Of a stretch of DNA of 43,054 nucleotides, positions 7,807 to 15,933 are shown in pieces; positions within the stretch are counted from its first letter, which is position 1; every line of letters begins with the position of its first letter. The notes beneath the pieces are model-generated. The model saw nothing but the letters and a program-made list of their open reading frames with translations. It had not been told where the DNA came from and searched no databases. The stretch comes from a virus: IMG/VR virus record IMGVR_UViG_3300010883_000090, positions 1-43,054 of that record. One strand, given 5' to 3'. Made by a program: the position numbers and the translations under genes.

Positions 7807-8964
7807 TTAAGCGACGTTGACGTTAATTTCGGCTACGTGTGCGGCGCGAGCCAGGAACACATAGACGGTTGTTGTCGGATAATTACGGGCGCGGCGCTGA
7901 GCGGTAGTCAGGCCAAGCACGTCCTCTGGGGCAGCTGCGATGTGATAGCCAAACTTCATGTCCATGTCTTCGCCGGTCAAGGGGTTGACCATGACGCCAC
8001 GGCCAAGCACGCCGTTGTCGTAGAACGTTTTGCATGTGTCCGATATGGCTGCCAGAAGCCCGGCGTAGTCGTCCTCATCAAGAGCGCGCTTTGACCCGGC
8101 ACCGCTGATGTAGCTATACCCATCCACTTGCAGGTAATTTTTCAGCACGTCCAGATTGATCACGTCATCGATGAACTCGCCAAAGCTGGACATTGACTTC
8201 GAGTTGATCACGCGGCTGTTATCGACTTGACCGGCAAGCTCGATCTGTGTGAAGAACACGCCGTTCTTCGCGGTCAGTGCGTTGTATGCAGTCGTCGGCA
8301 GGTCATCGCCCATGACGCCCGGCAGCACTTGGAATTCACCGGTGATGGCGGTGCGCTGACCGTTCGGGCGGAACTTGTGGAACGCCGCTGCAAGCTGGCA
8401 CATGGCGTATTCTTGGCTAGGGTCCAGTGCGACATGTTCAGGCGACTTGAAGCCGGCGAACATGTGACGCGAGCCCTTGGCCTGCAATACCGACATGATG
8501 TCAGTTTCGGACTGCGGATCGAGGATGCCGACAGCGCTGTACGTGGCCCAAATAGCCCGGCTGTTCGCATCGCCCCAGTCGGACAGTGCCAGCGCGTCAG
8601 ACTCGGTCAGGTCGCTGGACTTGAAGAACTGGTGATAGCGCCAGGCTTCGTCGGCCGCTTTGTTCGCGGTATCGACAATGCCGGTATCAAGCGGGTCTTT
8701 CATCCATACGCTGATTTGCGGCGGTTTCGGGATCTGCGCGAAGTAGCGGGTCGCGATGTGATAGACCGGGCTGTCAGTACCGAAGTCTTCGGCCAGCTCA
8801 CTGGTGGTCGAGTAGTCGCGGAATGTGTTCACGTCAAAGGTGATCAGCGAGGCCAGATCAGCAGTGTCTGCAAACACAAAAGCGCTGGAGAAGTTTGCGT
8901 AGCCAATCCCGGATGGGCTGATTATCACGTTAACCGGTATGATATTTGATACTGGATAGGCCAT
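7807..8964 (-). CDS. Contractile tail sheath protein (DUF3383 family)
   Basis: A 385-residue protein. The N-terminus (ISPSGIGYANFSSAFVFADTADL), the central region and the C-terminal KFGYHIAAAPEDVLGLTTAQRRARNYPTT segment are characteristic of DUF3383 sheath proteins. These polymerise around the tube and contract to drive it through the envelope. The call establishes myovirus morphology. It is followed by the tube gene and preceded by the tail terminator gene, standard synteny. Full length, no anomaly. Confidence 0.9.
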   Translation of the reverse strand: MAYPVSNIIPVNVIISPSGIGYANFSSAFVFADTADLASLITFDVNTFRDYSTTSELAEDFGTDSPVYHIATRYFAQIPKPPQISVWMKDPLDTGIVDTANKAADEAWRYHQFFKSSDLTESDALALSDWGDANSRAIWATYSAVGILDPQSETDIMSVLQAKGSRHMFAGFKSPEHVALDPSQEYAMCQLAAAFHKFRPNGQRTAITGEFQVLPGVMGDDLPTTAYNALTAKNGVFFTQIELAGQVDNSRVINSKSMSSFGEFIDDVINLDVLKNYLQVDGYSYISGAGSKRALDEDDYAGLLAAISDTCKTFYDNGVLGRGVMVNPLTGEDMDMKFGYHIAAAPEDVLGLTTAQRRARNYPTTTVYVFLARAAHVAEINVNVA

Positions 8965-8966
8965 TG

Positions 8967-9506
8967 TCAGGCTCCGTTTAGCAGGTTGCCGCGTTCATCG
9001 CGGATTTCTAGCGTGAATCCAGCCGCCCGGAGAACGGGATAGCTGACCTCGGCTTCAATGAATAAGTGAACGTCTGACTGATAGCGCGGCTGCAATCCAG
9101 CCTGATGCAATCCGGTCAGGTTTCGGCTGTCGCTGACGTAGCGCCATGCGATTTTGTTGGCGAACAGATAGTCGCGCACCGGGGCGCGAAAGTTCGCGTT
9201 GTGCAGCCTCATGGCCGCCGTCGCAGCGCCCTCGTTGAGAATGTTTACGCTCAGCATGAATTGCATGCTTGTGCAGACCGTTTCCTCAAAGTCTGTCCAG
9301 CCCTCAAGGTCGGTCGGCTCGGTCGCGGCTACTTCTACGCGCTTGCGCCTGACATGCCCGTAAGCGCGAACAGGGACAGGCAGATAGGTTGCATACAGGC
9401 CGGTCGGTGCTGGTCCTGCTTGATCGGCAAGAATCACCGTCTCGACGTTTGTGGCCAGCTTGACCATGTTCTGGAAGACCGGATAAAGCGCTTCGATGCT
9501 TTCCAT
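8967..9506 (-). CDS. Neck/tail terminator protein
   Basis: A 179-residue protein with the pattern of LIC_12616-type neck proteins: an N-terminal helix (YPVFQNMVKLATNVETVILADQ), a YLPVPVRAYGHVRRKRVEV strand region and a C-terminal LFIEAEVSYPVLRAAGFTLEIRD segment. It lies just upstream of the sheath gene, where the protein that caps the finished tail and joins it to the head is normally encoded. Its ATG overlaps the end of the previous gene. Confidence 0.65.
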   Translation of the reverse strand: MESIEALYPVFQNMVKLATNVETVILADQAGPAPTGLYATYLPVPVRAYGHVRRKRVEVAATEPTDLEGWTDFEETVCTSMQFMLSVNILNEGAATAAMRLHNANFRAPVRDYLFANKIAWRYVSDSRNLTGLHQAGLQPRYQSDVHLFIEAEVSYPVLRAAGFTLEIRDERGNLLNGA

Positions 9507-9916
9507 CAGGCCTCCCGGAAACGTTCGACGACCGCCCGGCAGAAGTTGCGCCAGGGTCGGTTATCGCATTGCATTACGCGCCATTTACGCATTGCCAGTC
9601 CGTCACTGAACTCCAGCAGGTCGGCAAACTTGCCGTCATCGTCGGGGTAGAGGTAGGTCGCGCCATCGTTGATATGTACAAGCCGCACATCCTGCGGGTT
9701 AGCGGTGCCGCCCAGGCCCACCAGCATTTGCATGGTCTTGAGGCTGGCAGGCTGGACGTTTACGCGCTGGATCTCGACAGGCTCAGGCGTTACGCCGTCC
9801 TCCCAGGTTCCGCCCGGCCCGGTATAGCCGCCACCAGTGCCCGGCTTATGCAGCCAGACACCGCCCGGTATAGGGCTGTGAAACGTGCCGTCGATATGGT
9901 CACTCATGGAAAGCAT
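9506..9916 (-). CDS. Head-tail joining protein (putative)
   Basis: A 136-residue protein with a Gly/Pro-rich N-terminus and a C-terminal half (VRLVHINDGATYLYPDDDGKFADLLEF, then WRVMQCDNRPWRNFCRAVVERFRE). I do not recognise a named domain. It lies between the gp10-like minor protein and the tail terminator, a slot that usually holds a head-completion or stopper protein. The ATG at 9916 has a GAGG site 8 bp upstream; an alternative ATG lies three codons in. Confidence 0.55.
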   Translation of the reverse strand: MLSMSDHIDGTFHSPIPGGVWLHKPGTGGGYTGPGGTWEDGVTPEPVEIQRVNVQPASLKTMQMLVGLGGTANPQDVRLVHINDGATYLYPDDDGKFADLLEFSDGLAMRKWRVMQCDNRPWRNFCRAVVERFREA

Positions 9917-9918
9917 GA

Positions 9919-10386
9919 TCAGTCCTCGACGATATGGGTAATGGATTGCCAGAGCTGGCCGGTGTCAATCAGCGGAGTGTCAGAGCCCTTGCGTTGCTTG
10001 GTTGCTTCTGAGTTGCCAGGACTTAGCCCGGCTTCGATAGCCTCTTTGCTAACGCCGGCCGCCTTCATCCCTATCTGGTCCATGGCCTGGAACATCGTCA
10101 GCTCGCCCTTGGCAACCTTGGCCATCTGGCTGCGGAACATGGCCTTGAACAGGTCGGTGTTCTGCCTAAGCGGCACGCGCAGGAATGAGCGCTCCGGAAT
10201 ATTGCCGTCAGCCGATCCGAATTCATGCACAGCCGCTATCACCGCGATAGGTGCGCCGTCTTCATAGGCGCCGGTACCCGCAGGCACGCCCACCAGAACG
10301 CCGCTATTCTTCTGCATGCGTTCGATGATCTGCCTCAGCCGCGTGCCCAGCCTGTCGCCGCCTGATACGGACGTTTGCAGTTTCAC
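9919..10386 (-). CDS. HK97 gp10-like head-tail connector/minor tail protein
   Basis: A 155-residue protein with VLVGVPAGTGAYEDGAPIAVIAAVHEFGSADGNIPERSFLRVPLRQN. The 'HEFG...IPERSFLR' motif is the hallmark of HK97 gp10-like/virion morphogenesis proteins found between connectors and tail genes. The C-terminal PLIDTGQLWQSITHIV is also conserved in this family. It lies two bases before the DUF4054 connector's end and is presumably cotranslated. Role: joining preassembled head and tail. Confidence 0.75.
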   Translation of the reverse strand: MKLQTSVSGGDRLGTRLRQIIERMQKNSGVLVGVPAGTGAYEDGAPIAVIAAVHEFGSADGNIPERSFLRVPLRQNTDLFKAMFRSQMAKVAKGELTMFQAMDQIGMKAAGVSKEAIEAGLSPGNSEATKQRKGSDTPLIDTGQLWQSITHIVED

Positions 10387-10388
10387 GA

Positions 10389-10805
10389 CTAGACCATCAG
10401 CGCGCCGGCTCCGGCACGTTTGCGCAGTCGCAGGAACTCCAAGCCGTAGACGGTCAGCATCAGATCGCCATTGTTGATCTGCTCCAGCATCGTCGGCGTC
10501 GGCACAGCATAGGAAACGGATTCGTCAGCTACCGATTTGCTCGCCACGGCATAGGGTGTTGAGGCCATGCCGCCGCCAGTAGCAACGGCGCGCGCCAGAT
10601 TACGCATAGCCAGCCGATGGGCCGCAAAGGCAAACATGCCTCTAAACTTGATCGAGCGCGGCTTGTAGGTGCCCCAGCGGGCGCCGGTTTCGTCGTCGGC
10701 TTCTTCGAGTGAGCGGATGGCGTCGGCATCGGGCCAGGCCGTCACGTCTGCGAACTCGCTGTAGTAGCCACGGAAGGCCGTCACGATGTCAGCGGTGATA
10801 TCCAT
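10389..10805 (-). CDS. Head-tail adaptor (DUF4054)
   Basis: A 138-residue mostly helical protein (FRGYYSEFADVTAWPDADAIRSLEEADDETG, then FAAHRLAMRNLARAV and a C-terminal YGLEFLRLRKRAG). This is the pattern of DUF4054 proteins, gp6/gp15-like adaptors that sit under the portal. It lies downstream of the capsid cassette, beyond an intrinsic terminator at 10823-10845, so its expression may be tuned below that of capsid. Confidence 0.75.
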   Translation of the reverse strand: MDITADIVTAFRGYYSEFADVTAWPDADAIRSLEEADDETGARWGTYKPRSIKFRGMFAFAAHRLAMRNLARAVATGGGMASTPYAVASKSVADESVSYAVPTPTMLEQINNGDLMLTVYGLEFLRLRKRAGAGALMV

Positions 10806-10822
10806 GCGGCGCTCCAGAATGC

Positions 10823-10845
10823 AAAAAGCCCCGCATGTGCGAGGC
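10823..10845 (-). terminator. Intrinsic terminator after the capsid cassette
   Basis: On the minus strand a 7-bp hairpin, GCCTCGC-ACAT-GCGGGGC with one G-U pair, is followed by five T residues. It separates the capsid accessory gene from the connector genes and probably limits read-through, giving more capsid than tail message. Confidence 0.75.
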
Positions 10846-10879
10846 TCAGGAATAGTTGCCCCGGTTAAGGGGCGGTGCG

Positions 10880-11107
10880 TCAGCGCTTGCGGCGCGTCGG
10901 CTTTTTGGTCTCGACCGGTACAGGGTCGGCTTGTGGCTTTGCCTGCTCAGACTCGGACAGCTTGAGCCATCCGGCCTTAACGAACAGGTCATCTTCCCAG
11001 TTCTGGCGACCATCCACGTCGACCGATGCGCCGGGAGCGATATGCTTCAGCTCCCCGGCGTCAGTTACGGCCACCAACTGCTTTGACACGTTGGTGAGCG
11101 CTGTCAT
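10880..11107 (-). CDS. Small capsid-associated protein (hypothetical)
   Basis: A 75-residue protein: a beta-rich N-terminal half (QLVAVTDAGELKHIAPGASVDVDGRQNWEDDLFVKAGWL) and a lysine/arginine/proline-rich tail (ETKKPTRRKR). I recognise no named family, though small proteins of this kind commonly follow the major capsid gene in this group. It starts 2 bp after the capsid stop, so it is cotranslated. A minor head or decoration role is possible but unproven. Confidence 0.6.
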   Translation of the reverse strand: MTALTNVSKQLVAVTDAGELKHIAPGASVDVDGRQNWEDDLFVKAGWLKLSESEQAKPQADPVPVETKKPTRRKR

Positions 11108-11109
11108 GG

Positions 11110-12060
11110 TTACACCCCATCGAAATAAGCATGGGCCTTTGGCACACGGATCTCGGTGCCGCCAGTACGCAGAATGCCCGGAATGAACCAGGTCAACGCG
11201 CTGTCCTGATACGCAGTCTGGAAGTTGAAACCCATCGGCAGATGGAACTTAACGGTTTCCTCAGAGCGGGTGTAGACCATCATGCGGTCAACGCCAGCAG
11301 CGCCCGCACCCTTGAGGCTCAGGTCCGGTACGAACTGGACCTTGCCAGCGCGACCCGAGATCAGGTTTGCCTCCAGGTAGGCCAACAGGGTCATGTTGCC
11401 GCCGAATGGCAGGATGGCCGAACCGAGCGCGTTGCGCTGGGCAGGTGGCAACAGGATGTGAGTCGGCGCGAACGTGGTGTTTGTGTTGGTCACATACACA
11501 ACATCGATGCGCTGCTGGAAGAACTTGACCACAGCCTGAGCGCCCGCCACATCGGTAGCCGCGTCGATCAGCGCCTGGATAGTGCTGCCAGCCGCAGTCA
11601 CGCTCACGGTGGGAGTGTTGAACAGGCCCTGATAGCCGGCCTCAACGTTACCCAGATAGGCCAGCTTGTTCAGGCCTTGCTCGGCGATGCGCATGGCTGC
11701 AGAGGCCTTGTCGGCGCTCAGGTTCATGTTCATCATGCGCGCCTGGTTAATCTCTTCCAAGCTGTAGCCGTAGCCAAGCGCAGCAGTCTGAACTGGATGG
11801 GTGCCCAGCTTGTAGCCGACGTCTGCACGGTTGATGTCGTTGCTGTTCGGGCCTACGAAGGCCAGCTCGCCGCGAGCGTCAACCGATGCAACGGCAACAA
11901 TCGGCGCCCACTCAGGCGCAGAGGTGTCGACCGGGATCAGCTCGGCGTAAGTCACGTCTGGATATTTGGTCTCGTAGACCTTGGTTTCGATGTGCGTCCG
12001 CTGGCTCAGCAGGAACGACATTGCGGCCGCTGGGCCGGCGTCAAAAGTGTTGTGGCGCAT
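11110..12060 (-). CDS. Major capsid protein (DUF2184)
   Basis: A 316-residue HK97-fold capsid protein of the DUF2184 family. Diagnostic segments: an N-terminal AAAMSFLLSQRTHIETKVYETKYPD, a YGYSLEEINQARMMNMNLSADKASAAMRIAEQGLNKLAYLGN helix and GLFNTPTVSV, then a C-terminal MGFNFQTAYQDSALTWFIPGILRTGGTEIRVP. It follows the cement and protease/scaffold genes, the usual order. The large antisense reading frame over this gene is a shadow. Confidence 0.9.
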   Translation of the reverse strand: MRHNTFDAGPAAAMSFLLSQRTHIETKVYETKYPDVTYAELIPVDTSAPEWAPIVAVASVDARGELAFVGPNSNDINRADVGYKLGTHPVQTAALGYGYSLEEINQARMMNMNLSADKASAAMRIAEQGLNKLAYLGNVEAGYQGLFNTPTVSVTAAGSTIQALIDAATDVAGAQAVVKFFQQRIDVVYVTNTNTTFAPTHILLPPAQRNALGSAILPFGGNMTLLAYLEANLISGRAGKVQFVPDLSLKGAGAAGVDRMMVYTRSEETVKFHLPMGFNFQTAYQDSALTWFIPGILRTGGTEIRVPKAHAYFDGV

Positions 12061-12071
12061 TGTGTCGCTCC

Positions 12072-12545
12072 TTACTTGATTTCGATTTCAGAGACTTCGC
12101 CAGCAGCGCAGCTGCGGACAAAGCGGGCGCCGGTCAGGGCTACATACGCGACAGGTGTAGCCGCGCCATCATTCGCGCTCGATACGAGCTCGCCGGTAGC
12201 CTGGACCACATAGACCTGTCCGCCACGTGTCGCGCCATCAGATACGGTCACATACAGGCGGCCTTTCTCCATCACGGACATGGCCTTGACTTCCGCATAC
12301 ACGGATTCGCCGGCAGCGTTGTTCTCGACAGCCTGGGTCCGCACGGTGACGCCGATCAGGACGCCAGCGCTTGCACCGCCGATGACGGCCTGGTGATCTG
12401 CGGTGCCATAGCTAACCGCTACGCCGAACGGGATAGCCCCGCCCTCTGCATGCTGCGAACTGATCCAGGCGGGAAAGTCAGTGTTCTGCTGACCGTGGAA
12501 GCCAATAACGGCGTACTGGCTGAATGTATCTTGAGTGACGGACAT
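12072..12545 (-). CDS. Capsid cement/decoration protein (Gp24-like)
   Basis: A 157-residue all-beta, alanine/glycine-rich protein (GVAVSYGTADHQAVIGG, GVLIGVTVRTQAVENNAAGESVYAEVKAMSVMEKGRLYVTVSDG). This matches the structural cement family that sits on or between capsomers and stabilises the expanded head. It lies between protease/scaffold and capsid genes, as in related phages. No signal peptide or membrane segment. Confidence 0.75.
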   Translation of the reverse strand: MSVTQDTFSQYAVIGFHGQQNTDFPAWISSQHAEGGAIPFGVAVSYGTADHQAVIGGASAGVLIGVTVRTQAVENNAAGESVYAEVKAMSVMEKGRLYVTVSDGATRGGQVYVVQATGELVSSANDGAATPVAYVALTGARFVRSCAAGEVSEIEIK

Positions 12546-12547
12546 GG

Positions 12548-13708
12548 TTATGCCTCCTTCCAGGCGTTAGCAGTGCGGTTCATGCGGGCCTGGTAGGCTG
12601 CATCGAGGGTGGTTTGTGCGTCGCCGGTCTTGACCTTGCTCAGATCCTCGCCCAGCTTGCGATGGGAATCGGTGGTTTTAGACTTGTCGTCCTCTTCCTC
12701 TTCATCCTCGGCTTCCTGCTTCTCCATTTCGGAGTCCCAGGCGGCAGCGATGTAGGCTTCGGACTTGTCCGCCCAGGTGCGCTTAGGCAGGCGAGCGGCC
12801 AGAGCGGCGCGTTTGATCTCCAGCGGGTTGACCGAATCGCAGACGAACTCAGTGCCGGCCAGCTTGCGGGCACCATCGGTGACGGCCATTACGTCAGCCA
12901 GACGCTTGCTGACCGAGTCATCGGAGGCCTTTTTCTTCAGCTCCTCGTTTTCCTCGTCCTTGGCGTCGGCTTTCGCTTCGGCTTCGTCCTTGGCCTGCTC
13001 AGCTTTGGTCTTTTCTTCCTCGGCATCTGCAACGCGCTTGCGGAGGCCGTCGATGGTGCTCTGAATCAGGGTTTGAGTAGCTTCGTCAGCCACCTCGACC
13101 TTGACGCCAGAGTCCAGGGTTACTTTATGGGTCATGACTGCCTCCAGGGGCGGTTTGGTGTCGAACAAACGAGCCGTGTGGCCCGCTCTAGCTTTGTCGC
13201 AGAGCGCGACGTGGTTGACGACAATGCCGTCTTGTACGAACTGATACGGGGTGCCGTCCGGGGTTACGCCGGGCCGCTCGATGTACTCGGCGAGATAACC
13301 GGCGGACAATTCACACTTGCCCGACTCGATGGCCTTGATAGCGTCGGCGTCCTTGATCAGCAGATCAGCGACTACTGCATCGCCGTCCTGCCTGCCTGCG
13401 CTTGTGACGTGGCCGACACTGACGCGCTTGTAGGTGTTGGCCCCCACCATTTCAGTCGGGTGCTCAACCGTCACATCGGCGTTCTGATACGTCGCCAGGG
13501 AGGCCGGATCGAATACCGCCTCCGGTGGCCGGTAAACGTTCACGACGTCATTGGCTGGCCGGTCGGTCAGGCCCAGCTCTGACGCCAGGTACTGCTGGAC
13601 ATTTCCCGCGAGCGCGACCCGGCCCGGCACTTTGAGATAACCGTTTTCGGTGTATTCGCGGTGGGTAGGGATGGGGATCGCAGCGCGGTCTTGAAGCATT
13701 ATCTTCAT
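12548..13708 (-). CDS. Capsid maturation protease-scaffold (DUF2213)
   Basis: A 386-residue protein with two parts. Residues about 1-190 form the DUF2213 protease-like domain (PGRVALAGNVQQYLASELG, VTVEHPTEMVGANTYKRVSVGHV, CELSAGYLAEY, VNHVALCDKARAG). Residues about 200-270 are a charged coiled coil rich in K, E, A and D, typical of a scaffold. The start at 13708 follows AAGGA at good spacing; the longer frame enters the MuF gene. It presumably guides capsid assembly and is then cleaved away. Confidence 0.8.
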   Translation of the reverse strand: MKIMLQDRAAIPIPTHREYTENGYLKVPGRVALAGNVQQYLASELGLTDRPANDVVNVYRPPEAVFDPASLATYQNADVTVEHPTEMVGANTYKRVSVGHVTSAGRQDGDAVVADLLIKDADAIKAIESGKCELSAGYLAEYIERPGVTPDGTPYQFVQDGIVVNHVALCDKARAGHTARLFDTKPPLEAVMTHKVTLDSGVKVEVADEATQTLIQSTIDGLRKRVADAEEEKTKAEQAKDEAEAKADAKDEENEELKKKASDDSVSKRLADVMAVTDGARKLAGTEFVCDSVNPLEIKRAALAARLPKRTWADKSEAYIAAAWDSEMEKQEAEDEEEEDDKSKTTDSHRKLGEDLSKVKTGDAQTTLDAAYQARMNRTANAWKEA

Positions 13709-13718
13709 GCGCTGATCC

Positions 13719-14615
13719 TTAATAATCGAAGCCTTCCAGTTGCGGAATGGCGTTGCAGCGGCAATTGATATGTGCTTTGCCGGGGAACAAGCCGGTCTCG
13801 CCGGCATAGCTCGCGCCCTTGTCAACGAGGTACACCCCCGGCCCAAGGCCTATGTCCTGTCGGGCCAGCTGGTAACACTTGATTTTGGCGCCTGGATATT
13901 TGCCGGCAGGGTTGCCGCTGACCCGTACATCCCTGGCGGTCGCCCAGCGAAATCGCGTGATACCGGCCTGCTGCTGACGCTTGACGGCAATGTCGGCGTT
14001 GATCTTGCTCATCTGGTCGCGGGCGATGAGCTTGGCCCGTTTGTATGTCGCGCCCGTATCCGACTGAATGCGCTTAGCAATGGTCGTGACGCTCTCGCCC
14101 GACCGTATCCCATTAATCACCGAGTACTCGATCTTGCCGAAGTACTCTCGCGTGATGGACTTGATCAGCGCGACATTCTCAGCGGTTGCCGCGTCGAGAT
14201 AGTCATCAATGCCGGCCTGGCTGATCAGGCGCGTCATGTCCACGCCTACAGCGCGATTGACGGACGATACGAACGATGCCGTTGTCTCTGCCTCAGCCAT
14301 GCTTAGCGTTGATTGAGCGAGCCGGTAGGCCTGATTGGCATAGGCAACGCCAGTGAACCGGTCGGTCAGCCTGGCGATGATTGCCAGCACGCGATCCAGT
14401 AGCGGTGAGTCGGAGGTGTAGCCAGATCGCAGAATCGGCGTTAGCTCGGCATCAACAGCCTGAGCCATTTCACGCACCAGCGTCCGGAGCTGCCCCCGGT
14501 ACATCTGCTCAGGTTTATTGCTCGTCTTGATCGGCTTCGCTGGCTTCGGCCTGCGCTTCAGTAGGGCCTGGTTCGTCTCCGCCAAGCGCTCCAAGGGGGA
14601 TATAGTCTTCTCCAT
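13719..14615 (-). CDS. Minor head protein, MuF/SPP1 gp7-like
   Basis: About 298 residues from the ATG at 14615, which has AAGGCGGA upstream and overlaps the portal gene by about 100 bp. A start at 14504, after the portal stop, is the alternative. The body is helical, and the C-terminal domain (RARDVRVSGNPAGKYPGAKIKC region, then GLFPGKAHINCRCNAIP) contains the conserved 'P..H..CRC' zinc-binding motif of MuF minor head proteins. It is thought to assist head assembly and may travel with the DNA. Confidence 0.75.
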   Translation of the reverse strand: MEKTISPLERLAETNQALLKRRPKPAKPIKTSNKPEQMYRGQLRTLVREMAQAVDAELTPILRSGYTSDSPLLDRVLAIIARLTDRFTGVAYANQAYRLAQSTLSMAEAETTASFVSSVNRAVGVDMTRLISQAGIDDYLDAATAENVALIKSITREYFGKIEYSVINGIRSGESVTTIAKRIQSDTGATYKRAKLIARDQMSKINADIAVKRQQQAGITRFRWATARDVRVSGNPAGKYPGAKIKCYQLARQDIGLGPGVYLVDKGASYAGETGLFPGKAHINCRCNAIPQLEGFDY

Positions 14616-15921
14616 CTTGTTCCGCCTTTTCGTCTGCTTCGGCCTGCTCGATGTCCTTGTCACTGATCGCGTAGACGCCCTGCTCGGACAGCTTGCGCAT
14701 CAGTTGTGAGCGCTTAACCACGTTCTGCTGTAGCCGGATATCATCAGACTGAGCAAAGGCCAGTTGCTGTTGCGCTAGCTCGGTGTCGCTTGGCTGGGAT
14801 AGAGGATTCCAATCGAACTCGCAGTCATCCGGCATATGCCCCAGCGCGGACGGGATCAATACAGCGTCGATAGCTTCGAGAAACTGCCGATAGTCGCTTT
14901 CTTGCTTGCTGCGGATCGCGTTGTAGTAGTTGTTCATGTCGCCCGCGCCGGAATCGCCCATGCCTTTTGACTGGACGCCGAACAAGCGAGTCATGGGAAT
15001 GCCGGCAGCGCCGGAGACCCATTCCATGAGCGTGGACAGGATCTCACCCAAGCCGCCGAACGATGCGGCCTTGCGGTCGAACGTCTCGGAGCTATCAAGC
15101 AGCCCCATGCGGAACATGGACTTCATCATGCCGAACATCTGGTAGCGCGCCGCAACAGCTTGATCCATATCGCCGCTGGACAGGGCATCGCTCAACCCCT
15201 CCTTGGTGATGATGTCAACGTTCGCTTCCTGAATCAGCGAGGCCACACCAGACTTGGCCGATACCGCATCCTTGATATCTTCCATGCAGCGCCGGAGCTG
15301 TGAGTCATCCCATCCTTGATTGATCATCCGCAGGCGTAGCGGCAGCTTTGCCCCAGGTGCTCGAATGAAATGGCTGTGATGAATGCGCTGCTGCCCGCCG
15401 TTGACGAGGTAATAGGTCGGCTGCAGATAGTTAATCGCGGTCGGGTCCGTGACGTTGTGGTCCTGGCCAGTGATCAGCATCCGATCAAGCACCAATAGGC
15501 GCTTGAGTGAGCCTTTCTTAATCCTCTTGTGATCCAGCGGCTTGTCCAACGCCTGGTCAGTGATAAGCAGCGCGCCGGCCCCACCGTATAGGCCCGCCCA
15601 TTTAAAGGCGTCCTGCGTGACCTGCTGGAGCCCTAGCGCGTTCTCTGCCTTGCGGATGTCGCCACCCTCGTCAATTGAGAAGGTGCGCCATTCGCGGGTA
15701 GCATCATTAACCGGTGCGTCGATGACTTCGCGGGCAATCCAGTTTGTGCTGTACGCCGCTTCCAGCTCGGCAATGTCGTTGACGCTGCCGTACTGAAACT
15801 GGCTGTACTGTCTGCGGTCGCGGTCGGTGCCCATGCCGCTGATGACGTTCGATAGCCCGTCATTGGATGCAATGGCCTGCCCGTTGCTATACGAGCGCAG
15901 GCGCGGCTTGTGTGCGCTCAT
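14515..15921 (-). CDS. Portal protein (DUF1073)
   Basis: A 468-residue portal of the DUF1073/phage_portal_3 family: LEAAYSTNWIAREVIDAPVNDATREWRTF, AGLYGGAGALLITDQALDKPLD and WVSGAAGIPMTRLFGVQSKGMGDSGAGDMNNYYNAI are typical. The C-terminus is acidic and coiled (EADEKAEQDGED). It forms the dodecameric ring through which terminase packages DNA. It lies 12 bp after TerL and overlaps the MuF gene. Confidence 0.9.
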   Translation of the reverse strand: MSAHKPRLRSYSNGQAIASNDGLSNVISGMGTDRDRRQYSQFQYGSVNDIAELEAAYSTNWIAREVIDAPVNDATREWRTFSIDEGGDIRKAENALGLQQVTQDAFKWAGLYGGAGALLITDQALDKPLDHKRIKKGSLKRLLVLDRMLITGQDHNVTDPTAINYLQPTYYLVNGGQQRIHHSHFIRAPGAKLPLRLRMINQGWDDSQLRRCMEDIKDAVSAKSGVASLIQEANVDIITKEGLSDALSSGDMDQAVAARYQMFGMMKSMFRMGLLDSSETFDRKAASFGGLGEILSTLMEWVSGAAGIPMTRLFGVQSKGMGDSGAGDMNNYYNAIRSKQESDYRQFLEAIDAVLIPSALGHMPDDCEFDWNPLSQPSDTELAQQQLAFAQSDDIRLQQNVVKRSQLMRKLSEQGVYAISDKDIEQAEADEKAEQDGEDYIPLGALGGDEPGPTEAQAEASEADQDEQ

Positions 15922-15933
15922 AGCGTGAGATCC

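Noticed and set aside
11131-12213. 360-codon plus-strand open frame
   Set aside because: It is antisense to the capsid and cement genes and its protein has no recognisable features; a GC-driven shadow.
12614-13582. 322-codon plus-strand frame with hydrophobic stretches resembling a membrane protein
   Set aside because: The hydrophobicity is the mirror of the Lys/Glu-rich coiled coil in the scaffold gene on the other strand.
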